Source: Bacteroidetes bacterium QS_8_68_15 (GTDB lineage: Bacteria; Bacteroidota; Rhodothermia; Rhodothermales; Salinibacteraceae). From it: 5,566 nt of DNA. The notes beneath the pieces were generated by a model, which made no database searches, was not told the DNA's origin, and saw only the letters and a program-made list of their open reading frames with translations. Where the stretch lies: NCBI GenBank assembly GCA_003023245.1, contig PXTR01000035.1, positions 1,613 to 7,178 of the forward strand, given 5' to 3'. The position numbers and the translations under genes are program-made. Of the stretch, positions 1 to 5,537 are shown piece by piece (the stretch's first letter is position 1; each line of letters starts with the position of its first letter).

Positions 1-14
1 GGGCGGCCTGAACA

Positions 15-35
15 ACTTTCAACCTTCAACCAACG
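15..35 (+). repeat. Heptanucleotide array at the 3' end of hemW
   Basis: Three 7-base units in plus orientation: ACTTTCA (15-21), ACCTTCA (22-28) and a degenerate ACCAACG (29-35). Relative to hemW it is antisense. It encodes the last hemW residues and supplies the TGA stop (21-19). A close relative of this array lies at 3334-3358. Confidence 0.6.
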
Positions 36-1194
36 CCCCGGTCATCGCATTGAGGCGGAGGCGGCCGGAGCGGGTGAGGCAGAAACGTTCGTCGTCGTCG
101 TCGTTCGCGCTGGCGTGTTCGAGGTAGCCTTCGGCGCAGAGGCGGTCGAGCGTCGCCCCGCGTCGGGCGCGCAGATCGCGGTCGTAACGTTCGGCGAGGC
201 GGTGCAGCGAGAGGCCCGCAGCGGTGCGCAGGCGTCGGGCGACGTACTCGTCGGCCAGCGCGTCGGGGGGAAGCGTTTCCTGCGTGTGAGGGGCGGCGTC
301 GCTGGGCGAGGAGCCGGATTGCACGTACGCCGTCCAGTCTGGCGCGTTGGCGCGGCGCACGGCGCGGCCGCCGCCCTCCCCTTTCCAGAAGAACGAGTGT
401 GCGCCCGGCCCGAAGCCCAGCACCGTCCGGTGACGCCAATGGCGGCGCATGTGGGTGGAGGCGCAACCGGGGCGTGCCAAGTGCGTCTGCTCGTAGAGCC
501 GAAAGCCGGCGTCGGAGAGCACGCCGAGCGCGCGTTCGTACTGCGCGGTGGCGTGGTCCGCGCCGGCGAGGCGGACGGCGCCGCCCGCGACGCGCCGGCC
601 CAGCGGCGTGCCCGCTTCGGCGGTGAGGCGGTAGAGCGTAACGTGCGTGGTGGCCTGCGCGGCGGCCTGTTCGAGCGTGGCTTGCCAGCGCGCGAGCGAC
701 TGGTCCGGCAGCCCGAAGAGCAGGTCCGCCGACACGTCGCGGAAGCCCGCCGCGCGCGCGGTTGGAATGGCGTTTCGCGTTTCTTCTGCGCTGTGCGGGC
801 GCTTCAGAAACGACAGGTCCTCCGCAAAAAACGACTGCACGCCCAGACTCAGCCGGGTGACGCCGAGGGCGCGCACCGACGCGAGCCAGCCCGGCGTCAG
901 GTCGCCAGGATTGGCTTCGAGCGTGATTTCGCGCGCGTCGTCCGCGTCGAAGGCGTTGCGCAGCGCGCCGAGCACCTGATCCAGCTGCGCCGGGGCGAGT
1001 TGCGAGGGCGTCCCGCCGCCCAGGTAGATCGTCTGGACGGGCGCGCCGTGAAACCGCTCGCGCCGCCGAACTTCCGCCCGCAGCGCCTCGACGAAGGCAT
1101 CGCGCGCCTCTGAGGAGCGTCCGTTCGCCGTGTGCGGGTAGTCGCAGTACGGGCACGACACCGCGCAAAACGGCACGTGCACGTAGAGTCCGAT
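19..1194 (-). CDS. hemW: HemW-type radical SAM haem chaperone (coproporphyrinogen III oxidase-like)
   Basis: Cytoplasmic radical SAM protein of the HemN/HemW family. HemW proteins bind haem and a [4Fe-4S] cluster and are thought to deliver haem to respiratory enzymes; most lack coproporphyrinogen dehydrogenase activity. Numbering from the ATC at 1194: GLYVHVPFC opens the protein, and the cluster motif CX3CX2C is C10, C14, C17. GGGTPS is at about 59-64, LEANPGD at 92-98, LGVQS at 117-121, YEQTHLARPG at 234-243 and LGFGPGAHS at 259-267. A HemN C-terminal-like helical domain follows, with an acidic DDDD run from a GTC repeat near 91-103. Length of about 391 residues suits HemW, and the CX3CX2C opening right at the N-terminus favours HemW over HemN. 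The usual HNxxYW motif reads HMRRHW (248-253). The start is uncertain: ATC 1194 matches the family N-terminus, GTG 1182 would cut four residues, and a TTG near 1290 lies far upstream. The TGA stop lies inside a heptad array. Confidence 0.9.
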   Translation of the reverse strand: MGLYVHVPFCAVSCPYCDYPHTANGRSSEARDAFVEALRAEVRRRERFHGAPVQTIYLGGGTPSQLAPAQLDQVLGALRNAFDADDAREITLEANPGDLTPGWLASVRALGVTRLSLGVQSFFAEDLSFLKRPHSAEETRNAIPTARAAGFRDVSADLLFGLPDQSLARWQATLEQAAAQATTHVTLYRLTAEAGTPLGRRVAGGAVRLAGADHATAQYERALGVLSDAGFRLYEQTHLARPGCASTHMRRHWRHRTVLGFGPGAHSFFWKGEGGGRAVRRANAPDWTAYVQSGSSPSDAAPHTQETLPPDALADEYVARRLRTAAGLSLHRLAERYDRDLRARRGATLDRLCAEGYLEHASANDDDDERFCLTRSGRLRLNAMTGALVEG

Positions 1195-1218
1195 TGTCGA
1201 ATTTCGATTTTCGATTGG
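1191..1218 (-). repeat. Heptanucleotide array at the hemW start
   Basis: Four adjoining 7-base units read on the minus strand: CCAATCG (1218-1212), AAAATCG (1211-1205), AAATTCG (1204-1198) and ACAATCG (1197-1191). Each has ATC or TTC at unit positions 4-6. The ATC of the last unit (1194-1192) is in frame with hemW directly before its conserved GLYVHVPFC. The array is AT-rich against very GC-rich genes. Confidence 0.75.
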
Positions 1219-1264
1219 GGGTTGGTCGGTTCTTGCGAATGATTTCGCTCGGACGCGCCGAAAA

Positions 1265-1290
1265 CCCTTTTCTGCTCTTTGACGAAAGGG
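1265..1290. promoter_or_regulatory. Inverted repeat in the hemW/nurA divergent region
   Basis: CCCTTT (1265-1270) pairs with AAAGGG (1285-1290), extendable by one T-G pair. The space between the arms holds the TTG of the proposed nurA promoter. It could be an operator or a chance hairpin; no T-run follows, so a terminator is unlikely. Confidence 0.25.
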
Positions 1291-1310
1291 CAACGTCCGT
1301 GCTACCTTTC
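1278..1310 (+). promoter_or_regulatory. Possible Bacteroidota-type promoter for nurA
   Basis: TTTG at 1278-1281 is followed after 21 bases by TACCTTTC (1303-1310). The Bacteroidota consensus is TTG, about 19-21 bases, then TAnnTTTG, so one base of the -7 box differs. Transcription would begin near 1316 and give a leader of about 60 bases containing the heptad array. Assigned by eye only. Confidence 0.35.
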
Positions 1311-1339
1311 CTGTTGCGCCCGGCGCACCTGTTTCGCAC

Positions 1340-1381
1340 AGGATCTCCCATCGACATTTGCCCATCGACATTCGCCCATCC
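1340..1381 (+). repeat. Heptanucleotide array at the nurA start
   Basis: Six adjoining 7-base units: AGGATCT (1340-1346), CCCATCG (1347-1353), ACATTTG (1354-1360), CCCATCG (1361-1367), ACATTCG (1368-1374) and CCCATCC (1375-1381). The middle units also form a 14-base repeat. ATC or ATT-type cores sit at a fixed unit position, and the last ATC (1378-1380) is in frame with nurA. Confidence 0.75.
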
Positions 1382-2562
1382 CCTTGCTCGACCTGCATCC
1401 GCTCAGCGACGAGTTTGCTGAATTCGGCGCGTATCAGGCCGCCGAGCAGGACCGACGCCGTCGGCGGCTGGCCCGCGCCTGCGACGTGCTCGACGACTGC
1501 GCCGCCGATTGGCAGAGCCTCCGCGAGGAGGTCCATCAGCAAAACCCCACCGCGCTGGTAGCGGGCCTGCGCGAGGCGCCCGACCGCACCTGCGACGCCC
1601 CGGAACGTCCCACGCCCATCACCGCCGTTGCCACCGACGGCTCGCAGATCTACCCCGACCGCCACGTCGAACCGACCTGCTACCTCCTCAACACCAGCCG
1701 CGTGGCCTTTCAGTACGGCACGCTCGAAACACCCGTCCTCGACGCCGAACCGCACTTCGAGTACCGCGGCTGCGACCTCGCCGAGCACTTCGACGCGCAC
1801 GCCGGGGCGGTCGACGCCGAGATCGTGTCGGCCCTGCGCGACGAACAGGAACTCGACGCGCTTCTCGACACCAGCCGCGCCGCGCGCCGCGAGGGACGCC
1901 CGCTCGTCGCCCTGGCCGACGGTACGCTCATTCGCTGGATGATTCGCGGGCTCGACGACCACGACCTCGAAGAAGAACTCATCGGACGCTACGCGGCGCT
2001 TCTGGAGGACTTCCGCGCCGAGCGCTTGCCGCTGGCCTCCTACATCTCCATGCCCGGCAACACGGCCGTCGTCAACCTGCTGCGCCTTCACCTCGACGAC
2101 CCCGAAGGCGACGCCGACGACGAGGCGCTGGCAGGACTGCTCGACCGCTGGCTCTTCGCCGAGACGCTCGCGGTGGGGGAACGGACGGCCACCTTCACTT
2201 CCGCCTCGCGCATCCAGGAACGCTACGCCGAAGAGGACCGCATCTGCTACTTCTACGTGCGCGTTCCGTCCTCCGCCGGCGGCGGCCGGCCCGACGAAGG
2301 AGAGATCGCGCGCGTAGAGGTGCCCCGCTGGGTGGCCGACGACGAGGCGCTCTTGGACCGCGTTCATGCGCTCGTAGCCAGTGAGTGCGAAAAGGGCGAC
2401 GGCTACCCCATGATCTTATCGGAGGCGCACGAGCGCGCTGTCATTCGCATGCCTGAGAAGGAGCGGTTCTACCGCATGATTGAGCGCGCCATGGAGGAAC
2501 GTGGCCTTCCTCCGCTACGCCGCTCGCGCAAGGCGCAGTCCAAACGCCGCCCGACGGTTTGA
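1378..2562 (+). CDS. nurA: NurA-family DNA repair nuclease
   Basis: NurA nucleases have an RNase H-like fold, use Mn2+, and resect DNA ends together with the HerA translocase in double-strand break repair (best studied in archaea). Signs of the family, numbering from ATC 1378: TDGSQIYPDRH near residue 86-96, whose Asp87 fits the first metal-binding Asp; LADGT near 179-183 with Asp181 as the second acidic site; and near the C-terminus GYPMILSEAHERA with His351 as the usual conserved His. About 394 residues, normal for NurA. The start is uncertain: ATC 1378 lies in the last heptad unit, TTG 1384 is the nearest ordinary start (392 residues), and TTG 1279 would translate through the array and the promoter. 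The HAS-barrel gene follows on the same strand after 97 bases, probably co-transcribed. No HerA ATPase lies in the window. Confidence 0.9.
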   Translation: MPLLDLHPLSDEFAEFGAYQAAEQDRRRRRLARACDVLDDCAADWQSLREEVHQQNPTALVAGLREAPDRTCDAPERPTPITAVATDGSQIYPDRHVEPTCYLLNTSRVAFQYGTLETPVLDAEPHFEYRGCDLAEHFDAHAGAVDAEIVSALRDEQELDALLDTSRAARREGRPLVALADGTLIRWMIRGLDDHDLEEELIGRYAALLEDFRAERLPLASYISMPGNTAVVNLLRLHLDDPEGDADDEALAGLLDRWLFAETLAVGERTATFTSASRIQERYAEEDRICYFYVRVPSSAGGGRPDEGEIARVEVPRWVADDEALLDRVHALVASECEKGDGYPMILSEAHERAVIRMPEKERFYRMIERAMEERGLPPLRRSRKAQSKRRPTV

Positions 2563-2567
2563 GGAAA

Positions 2568-2609
2568 GTCGATTGTCGAAGGTCGATTGTCGAAGGTCGA
2601 TTGTCGATT
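2568..2609 (-). repeat. Heptanucleotide array just after nurA, antisense orientation
   Basis: A 14-base unit, GTCGATTGTCGAAG, occurs at 2568-2581 and 2582-2595, with a degenerate third copy to 2609. It is built from 7-base units. On the minus strand these read ACAATCG and ACCTTCG, the same pattern as the hemW leader. It starts five bases after the nurA stop and contains no unique spacers. Confidence 0.75.
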
Positions 2610-2628
2610 GAGCTGCGGTCGTCCACGG

Positions 2629-2663
2629 AAATTCGCAAATCGAAATTCGCAAATCTCCCATGT
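2629..2663 (+). repeat. Heptanucleotide array ending in the ATG of the HAS-barrel gene
   Basis: Units AAATTCG (2629-2635), CAAATCG (2636-2642), AAATTCG (2643-2649), CAAATCT (2650-2656) and CCCATGT (2657-2663). The fifth unit keeps the phase and carries the start ATG (2660-2662) at the position where the others have TTC or ATC. No Shine-Dalgarno sequence is present. Confidence 0.75.
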
Positions 2664-3283
2664 CCACCGCCACGGCCGAAATCATCGAGTCGAGCACGCG
2701 CGCGTTCGTCGCTGAAGTGCATGACGGACAGGACGCGCCGGACTTCGGCTCGTGGGTGGAGGTCGAGCAGGCCGAAACCGGCGACACGCTCTACGGCCTC
2801 GTCAGTCACGTGGAGGTGAGCAGCTACGATTCAGGGCGCCGGCCTCGCGCCTTCGGCCAGTCGCGCGAAGAGCTTCAGCGCGAGCGCCCGCAGGTGATGG
2901 AACTGTTGCGCACGACCTTTCGCGCGCAGGTGTTGGCGTATCGTCCCGGAGGCGAGCAGGGGGGCGACCGCGGCGGCTCCGTCCGACAGACGCTTCCCCC
3001 GCGCCCGCCGTCGATTCACGACTTCGTGTACTGCTGCGCGCCGGAGGCCGTCCGAACGCTGGGCGCCCCGTACGACTTTCTGCGCACGCTCGTGCAGCCC
3101 GGCCCCGACACCGACGTCCCCACCGACGACCTGCTCGTGGCCGTCCTGCGCCAGGTGCGCGACGCTTACGGCGACGCGAGAGCGGGCGACAACCAGCTCG
3201 TCGAAGCGGGCCGCGTCCTGAGCCGCCTCCTCGACGACGACCACGAACGCCTTCAGTCGATCCTGCGCCGCGTGGAGCGTTGA
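2660..3283 (+). CDS. HAS-barrel domain protein, probable partner of NurA/HerA
   Basis: A 207-residue protein. Its N-terminal part (about residues 7-60, including AFVAEVHDG, GSWVEVE and GDTLYGLVSHVEV) looks like the HAS barrel, the small beta-barrel found at the N-terminus of HerA and of ATP synthase alpha/beta subunits. A further strand-like stretch (FRAQVLAYRP, about 90-99) and PPRPPSIHDFVY (about 114-125) follow, then a mainly helical C-terminal part (about 145-207). No Walker A or B motif is visible, so it is not a HerA ATPase. As I recall, some bacteria encode a free HAS-barrel protein next to nurA with the ATPase elsewhere, which fits this position. The ATG at 2660 is the only sensible start and begins right after the heptad array. 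The detailed role is inferred. Confidence 0.7.
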   Translation: MSTATAEIIESSTRAFVAEVHDGQDAPDFGSWVEVEQAETGDTLYGLVSHVEVSSYDSGRRPRAFGQSREELQRERPQVMELLRTTFRAQVLAYRPGGEQGGDRGGSVRQTLPPRPPSIHDFVYCCAPEAVRTLGAPYDFLRTLVQPGPDTDVPTDDLLVAVLRQVRDAYGDARAGDNQLVEAGRVLSRLLDDDHERLQSILRRVER

Positions 3284-3333
3284 CGGTTGCAGGTCGAGCG
3301 TTCAACGTCTCTTCGCGGGCTGACCAGCTTTCC

Positions 3334-3358
3334 AACCTTCAACTTTCAATCTTCGACC
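3334..3358 (+). repeat. Heptanucleotide array between two convergent gene ends
   Basis: Units ACCTTCA (3335-3341), ACTTTCA (3342-3348) and ATCTTCG (3349-3355), with looser matches on both sides (TTC at 3330-3332 is 8 bases off). It lies 15 bases beyond the stop of the minus-strand barrel gene and is antisense to it, as the 15-35 array is to hemW. The rest of 3284-3372 shows no clear terminator. Confidence 0.55.
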
Positions 3359-3372
3359 AATCAGGCGAGCGC

Positions 3373-3912
3373 TCACCGAAAAATCAACCCGATGCGGAGT
3401 GGGACGATCAGGTCGACGCTGTCGTCGCCGATCAGCAGGCCGGGGGTGGCTTCATAGAAGAGCGACGTGTCCGTTAGCGCCTGCACGCGCCCGATCCCGA
3501 AATGGATGACCGGGCCGCTTTCCGAATCGTCGGCGCGCGCGAGCGGAAAGTGTCCTCCGACGCCGGCGAGCAGGTACGGCAAGCGCCCGCTGCTGGAGGG
3601 GAGGTTGACCACCATCGACACCTGCGGCTCGAACAGGTAGACCGCGTCGTCGGAGCCGCCGAGCACGAAACCCGTCACGCCCAGGTCCACGGCGGCGGAG
3701 ACGTCCGCATTGAGCGGGGCGGAGGCGCGCCCGCGCAGGCCCAGGCCGAAGCCGTCGACTGTGCTGGCGAGCCCCTGCGCCCCCAACCCGAAGCGTGGGG
3801 TGAGCTCGTCCGAGGAGGAAGAAGACTGCGCGCAGGCCGGGCCGGCGGGGAGACTCGCGGCCACCAGTAGCACGAGGAGAGCGAAAGAAGAAGAGCGAGC
3901 GGGGGAAGCCAT
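3373..3912 (-). CDS. Secreted protein, probable small outer-membrane beta-barrel
   Basis: A 179-residue protein starting at ATG 3912. The N-terminus is a clear signal peptide: MASPARSSS, a hydrophobic core FALLVLLVAASL (10-21), then an AxA-type site at A26-C27-A28 before Gln29. The residue three before the Cys is Gly, so a lipoprotein is unlikely. After a serine-rich linker come alternating polar/hydrophobic stretches with many glycines (FGLGLRGRA, ADVSAAVDLGVTGFVLGG, YLFEPQVSMVVNLP, RLPYLLAGVGGHFPL, VIHFGIGRV, LFYEATPGLLIG, VDLIVPLRIGLIF), as expected of a barrel of about eight strands. The final residues are Ile-Phe-Arg rather than ending in Phe. An upstream ATG at 3995 would place an unlikely polar extension before the signal peptide and lies near the predicted transcription start. 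Family not recognised; function unknown. Confidence 0.8.
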   Translation of the reverse strand: MASPARSSSFALLVLLVAASLPAGPACAQSSSSSDELTPRFGLGAQGLASTVDGFGLGLRGRASAPLNADVSAAVDLGVTGFVLGGSDDAVYLFEPQVSMVVNLPSSSGRLPYLLAGVGGHFPLARADDSESGPVIHFGIGRVQALTDTSLFYEATPGLLIGDDSVDLIVPLRIGLIFR

Positions 3913-4002
3913 GGAGCGCAAAGCGTGAGCAGGGGAGGCGAATGCCGGTTCGAGCAGATCTCTGGAGAAATCGTGAGGCCGGGGAGAGTACATTGAGAAT
4001 GG

Positions 4003-4033
4003 AAAAGATACCGGCGCTCTGCGTATCCTGCAA
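4003..4033 (-). promoter_or_regulatory. Bacteroidota-type promoter for the barrel protein gene
   Basis: On the minus strand TTG (4033-4031) is followed after exactly 20 bases by TATCTTTT (4010-4003), matching TTG-N19/20-TAnnTTTG except for the last base. Transcription would start near 3996, giving a leader of about 85 bases before the ATG at 3912. That leader has no heptad array and no Shine-Dalgarno sequence. Confidence 0.5.
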
Positions 4034-4083
4034 GCAGCAAAGGCGGGACGGCCCGGCGTTCGGGCGTGGTTTTGTCGTGAAAG

Positions 4084-4106
4084 AACGCCTCGTCGCGTAA
4101 GGCGTT
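4084..4106. other. Perfect 7-base-pair inverted repeat upstream of the tRNA
   Basis: AACGCCT (4084-4090) and AGGCGTT (4100-4106) enclose nine bases. It lies 22 bases before the tRNA and about 50 bases upstream of the divergent barrel-gene promoter. It may be a binding site or a hairpin; no T-run follows on either strand. I found no convincing tRNA promoter nearby. Confidence 0.3.
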
Positions 4107-4128
4107 GCGTCACCGCACATGCCGGTTC

Positions 4129-4201
4129 GTCCCCGTAGCTCAGTGGACAGAGCAGTGGCCTCCTAAGCCGCGCGCCGCAGGTTCGACTCCTGCCGGGGAC
4201 G
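4129..4201 (+). tRNA. tRNA-Arg, anticodon CCT
   Basis: Complete 73-base cloverleaf. Acceptor arms 4129-4135 and 4194-4200 pair over 7 bases, with discriminator G at 4201. The D stem is 4138-4141 with 4150-4153. The anticodon stem is 4155-4159 with 4167-4171 (one T-G pair), and its loop CTCCTAA has anticodon CCT at 4162-4164. The variable loop is 5 bases, and the T stem is 4177-4181 with 4189-4193 around TTCGACT. It reads the arginine codon AGG. The 3' CCA is not encoded and must be added by the nucleotidyltransferase. The 200 bases that follow (4202-4402) contain no recognisable gene or integrase remnant, and no clear terminator; the hairpin at 4240-4258 lacks a T-run. Confidence 0.98.
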
Positions 4202-4402
4202 CTTTCACAATGCGGATATCCTACGTGAGACGCGCGACGCTCCGTGCCCGCGACGGAGGAAAAAGAGAAGCCTTGCTCTCGTTGAGGCGCGCGGAAAAGG
4301 CGTTCCGTCAGTAGCGGGCAGTGAGGGCGAACACGGTGCAGGGCGGGCTTGCGGTAGGATGAACGCGGGCGTCAGCGCGACCCGAGAACGGGCGCCGTCT
4401 CC

Positions 4403-5500
4403 TCAGAAGTCAGTGTCCCGCGGCGCATCGTTGCCGGCGGCCTGTCGTCGGACAACGCCCAGTCCGGGCCGCTGGGGCAGGCGGAGGTGTCCGTCGTCGG
4501 CGAGCGTGACGCCGTCGAAGGGATCGTCGGCGAGGGAGAGCGCGCCGTCGAGGTCGGCGTAGTCGGCCAGCGGGGCCAGGTGCGCGGCGGCGGTCACGGC
4601 GAGGCTGCTGGCGATCATGCAGCCGAGGAGCACGCCCCGTTCCAGCGCCCGCGCGACGGCGATCCACCGGCGCGCGCCAGCGAGGCCGCCGGCTTTGGCG
4701 AGTTTCACGTTGACCCCGTCGGCCGCGGGGGCCAGCCGGGTGATGTCGGCGGCGCACTGCACGCTCTCGTCGGCGATCAGCGGGGGAAGCGGGCCGCCGT
4801 CGTTCGTCTCGGCGAGCCGCTCGCGCAGCGCGCGCCACGCTTCGGGGGCGCGTTCCCGGATCGGTTCCTCAATGAAGTGCAGCCCTTCCTCCGCGAGACG
4901 CGGGATGAGCCGGGCGGCCTCCTCGACAGTCCAGGCTTCGTTGGCGTCGACGGCGAGGTCGGTGTTCTGCTGCGTGATCGCTTGCTGGACGACGCGCACG
5001 ACGCGCTCGTCGCTCTGGAGGGAGCCGGTGCCGAGCTTGAGCTTGAGCACGGAGGCACCGGGGCGGGCGCGGGCCGCCTCGCGCAGGGCGTCGGGGTCAT
5101 CGGAGAGGCTGATCGTAACGCTCGACGGCGGGGCGCCGGCGGGATCGAGGCCCAGCAGTTCGTAGAGGGGAGCCTCGCGGCGGGCGGCCCAGCGGTCGTG
5201 CAGCGCCAGGTCGACGGCGCACCGGGCGGGTGCGGGGCCGCCGGCAGGCAGGCGGGCGAGCTGCGCGTCGAGCGCGAACGGCGGGCCGGCCAGCAGGACC
5301 TCCGGCTCCGGGAGCGCCTCAATGTAGCGCTGCACGTCTTCGACGTCGTGCGGGTAGTAGGGCGGCAGAGCCCCTTCTCCGAAAAACGAGCGTCCGTCCG
5401 CATCGGTCAGTTCGACGAGCGCGTTGGTGCGTGTGTGGCTCGTCCCGTGCGCAGTGCGAAAGGGCGTCGCGAGCGGCAGGGGCAGCGGACGGCAGGTGAT
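4403..5500 (-). CDS. Dipeptide epimerase (enolase superfamily), probably L-Ala-D/L-Glu
   Basis: Enolase-superfamily epimerase of the muconate-lactonising subgroup; members invert the C-terminal residue of dipeptides such as L-Ala-D-Glu from murein turnover. Numbering from ATC 5500: the N-terminal capping domain has PFRTAHGT (13-20) and GEGALPPYY. KLK (153-155) holds the catalytic Lys of the KxK motif. Metal ligands are Asp185 (DANEAW), Glu211 or 212 (FIEEP) and Asp244 (ADES). Lys266 (NVKLAKAGG) is the opposite base. GCM (293-295) follows, and DLDG with Asp316 and Asp318 is the DxD motif that binds the dipeptide amino group in L-Ala-D/L-Glu epimerases; this separates it from MenC. About 365 residues, typical. 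No ATG, GTG or TTG occurs in frame between the stop at 5539-5537 and GTG 5335, which would delete 55 conserved residues. ATC 5500 in a heptad unit, or CTG 5485 or 5479, must be the start. Exact substrate is inferred. Confidence 0.9.
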   Translation of the reverse strand: MTCRPLPLPLATPFRTAHGTSHTRTNALVELTDADGRSFFGEGALPPYYPHDVEDVQRYIEALPEPEVLLAGPPFALDAQLARLPAGGPAPARCAVDLALHDRWAARREAPLYELLGLDPAGAPPSSVTISLSDDPDALREAARARPGASVLKLKLGTGSLQSDERVVRVVQQAITQQNTDLAVDANEAWTVEEAARLIPRLAEEGLHFIEEPIRERAPEAWRALRERLAETNDGGPLPPLIADESVQCAADITRLAPAADGVNVKLAKAGGLAGARRWIAVARALERGVLLGCMIASSLAVTAAAHLAPLADYADLDGALSLADDPFDGVTLADDGHLRLPQRPGLGVVRRQAAGNDAPRDTDF

Positions 5501-5517
5501 GCGTGAAGCGTGATTCG
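5497..5517 (-). repeat. Heptanucleotide array at the epimerase start
   Basis: On the minus strand three units adjoin: CGAATCA (5517-5511), CGCTTCA (5510-5504) and CGCATCA (5503-5497), with a partial fourth upstream. All have ATC or TTC at positions 4-6. The last ATC (5500-5498) is in frame with the epimerase N-terminus. Confidence 0.7.
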
Positions 5518-5527
5518 TGAGATTGCT

Positions 5528-5537
5528 AACGTACGTT
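5528..5537. promoter_or_regulatory. Perfect 10-base palindrome upstream of the epimerase
   Basis: AACGTACGTT lies 28 bases before the proposed start. TGTTTTTG on the minus strand (5547-5540) resembles a Bacteroidota -7 box with one mismatch, which would put the palindrome near the transcription start, a plausible operator position. The -33 element would lie outside the window, so this is tentative. Confidence 0.3.

Noticed and set aside
1279..1377. TTG 1279 as the nurA start
   Set aside because: It would translate through the proposed promoter and the heptad array, adding a Cys/Arg-rich segment unlike NurA.
1195..2367. Long open extension of the hemW frame across the nurA gene
   Set aside because: It is antisense to nurA, which has clear catalytic motifs; the extension's low-complexity Val/Gly/Ala-rich sequence matches no family, and HemW normally begins at GLYVHVPFC.
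2568..2655. Possible small CRISPR array
   Set aside because: Units are 7 or 14 bases, directly adjoining and degenerate, with no unique spacers of 25-40 bases and no cas genes.
3825..3912. Lipoprotein signal in the barrel protein
   Set aside because: The sequence before the Cys is Gly-Pro-Ala, which lacks the usual Leu at -3, while an AxA signal peptidase I site ends at the next residue.
4240..4258. Hairpin CTCCGT/ACGGAG as a tRNA terminator
   Set aside because: Only six base pairs, and it is followed by an A-rich rather than T-rich stretch on the plus strand.
4105..4314. Short plus-strand frame over the tRNA
   Set aside because: It overlaps the complete tRNA gene and has no recognisable protein features.
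4403..5500. O-succinylbenzoate synthase (MenC) as the identity of the enolase-family gene
   Set aside because: The DLDG (DxD) motif and the DES and NVKLAK context fit dipeptide epimerases, and no menaquinone genes are nearby.
4487..5506. Long plus-strand reading frame opposite the epimerase (and a similar one at 115-1113 opposite hemW)
   Set aside because: Both are antisense shadows typical of GC-rich codon use; they lack recognisable motifs while the opposite strand encodes well-conserved enzymes.
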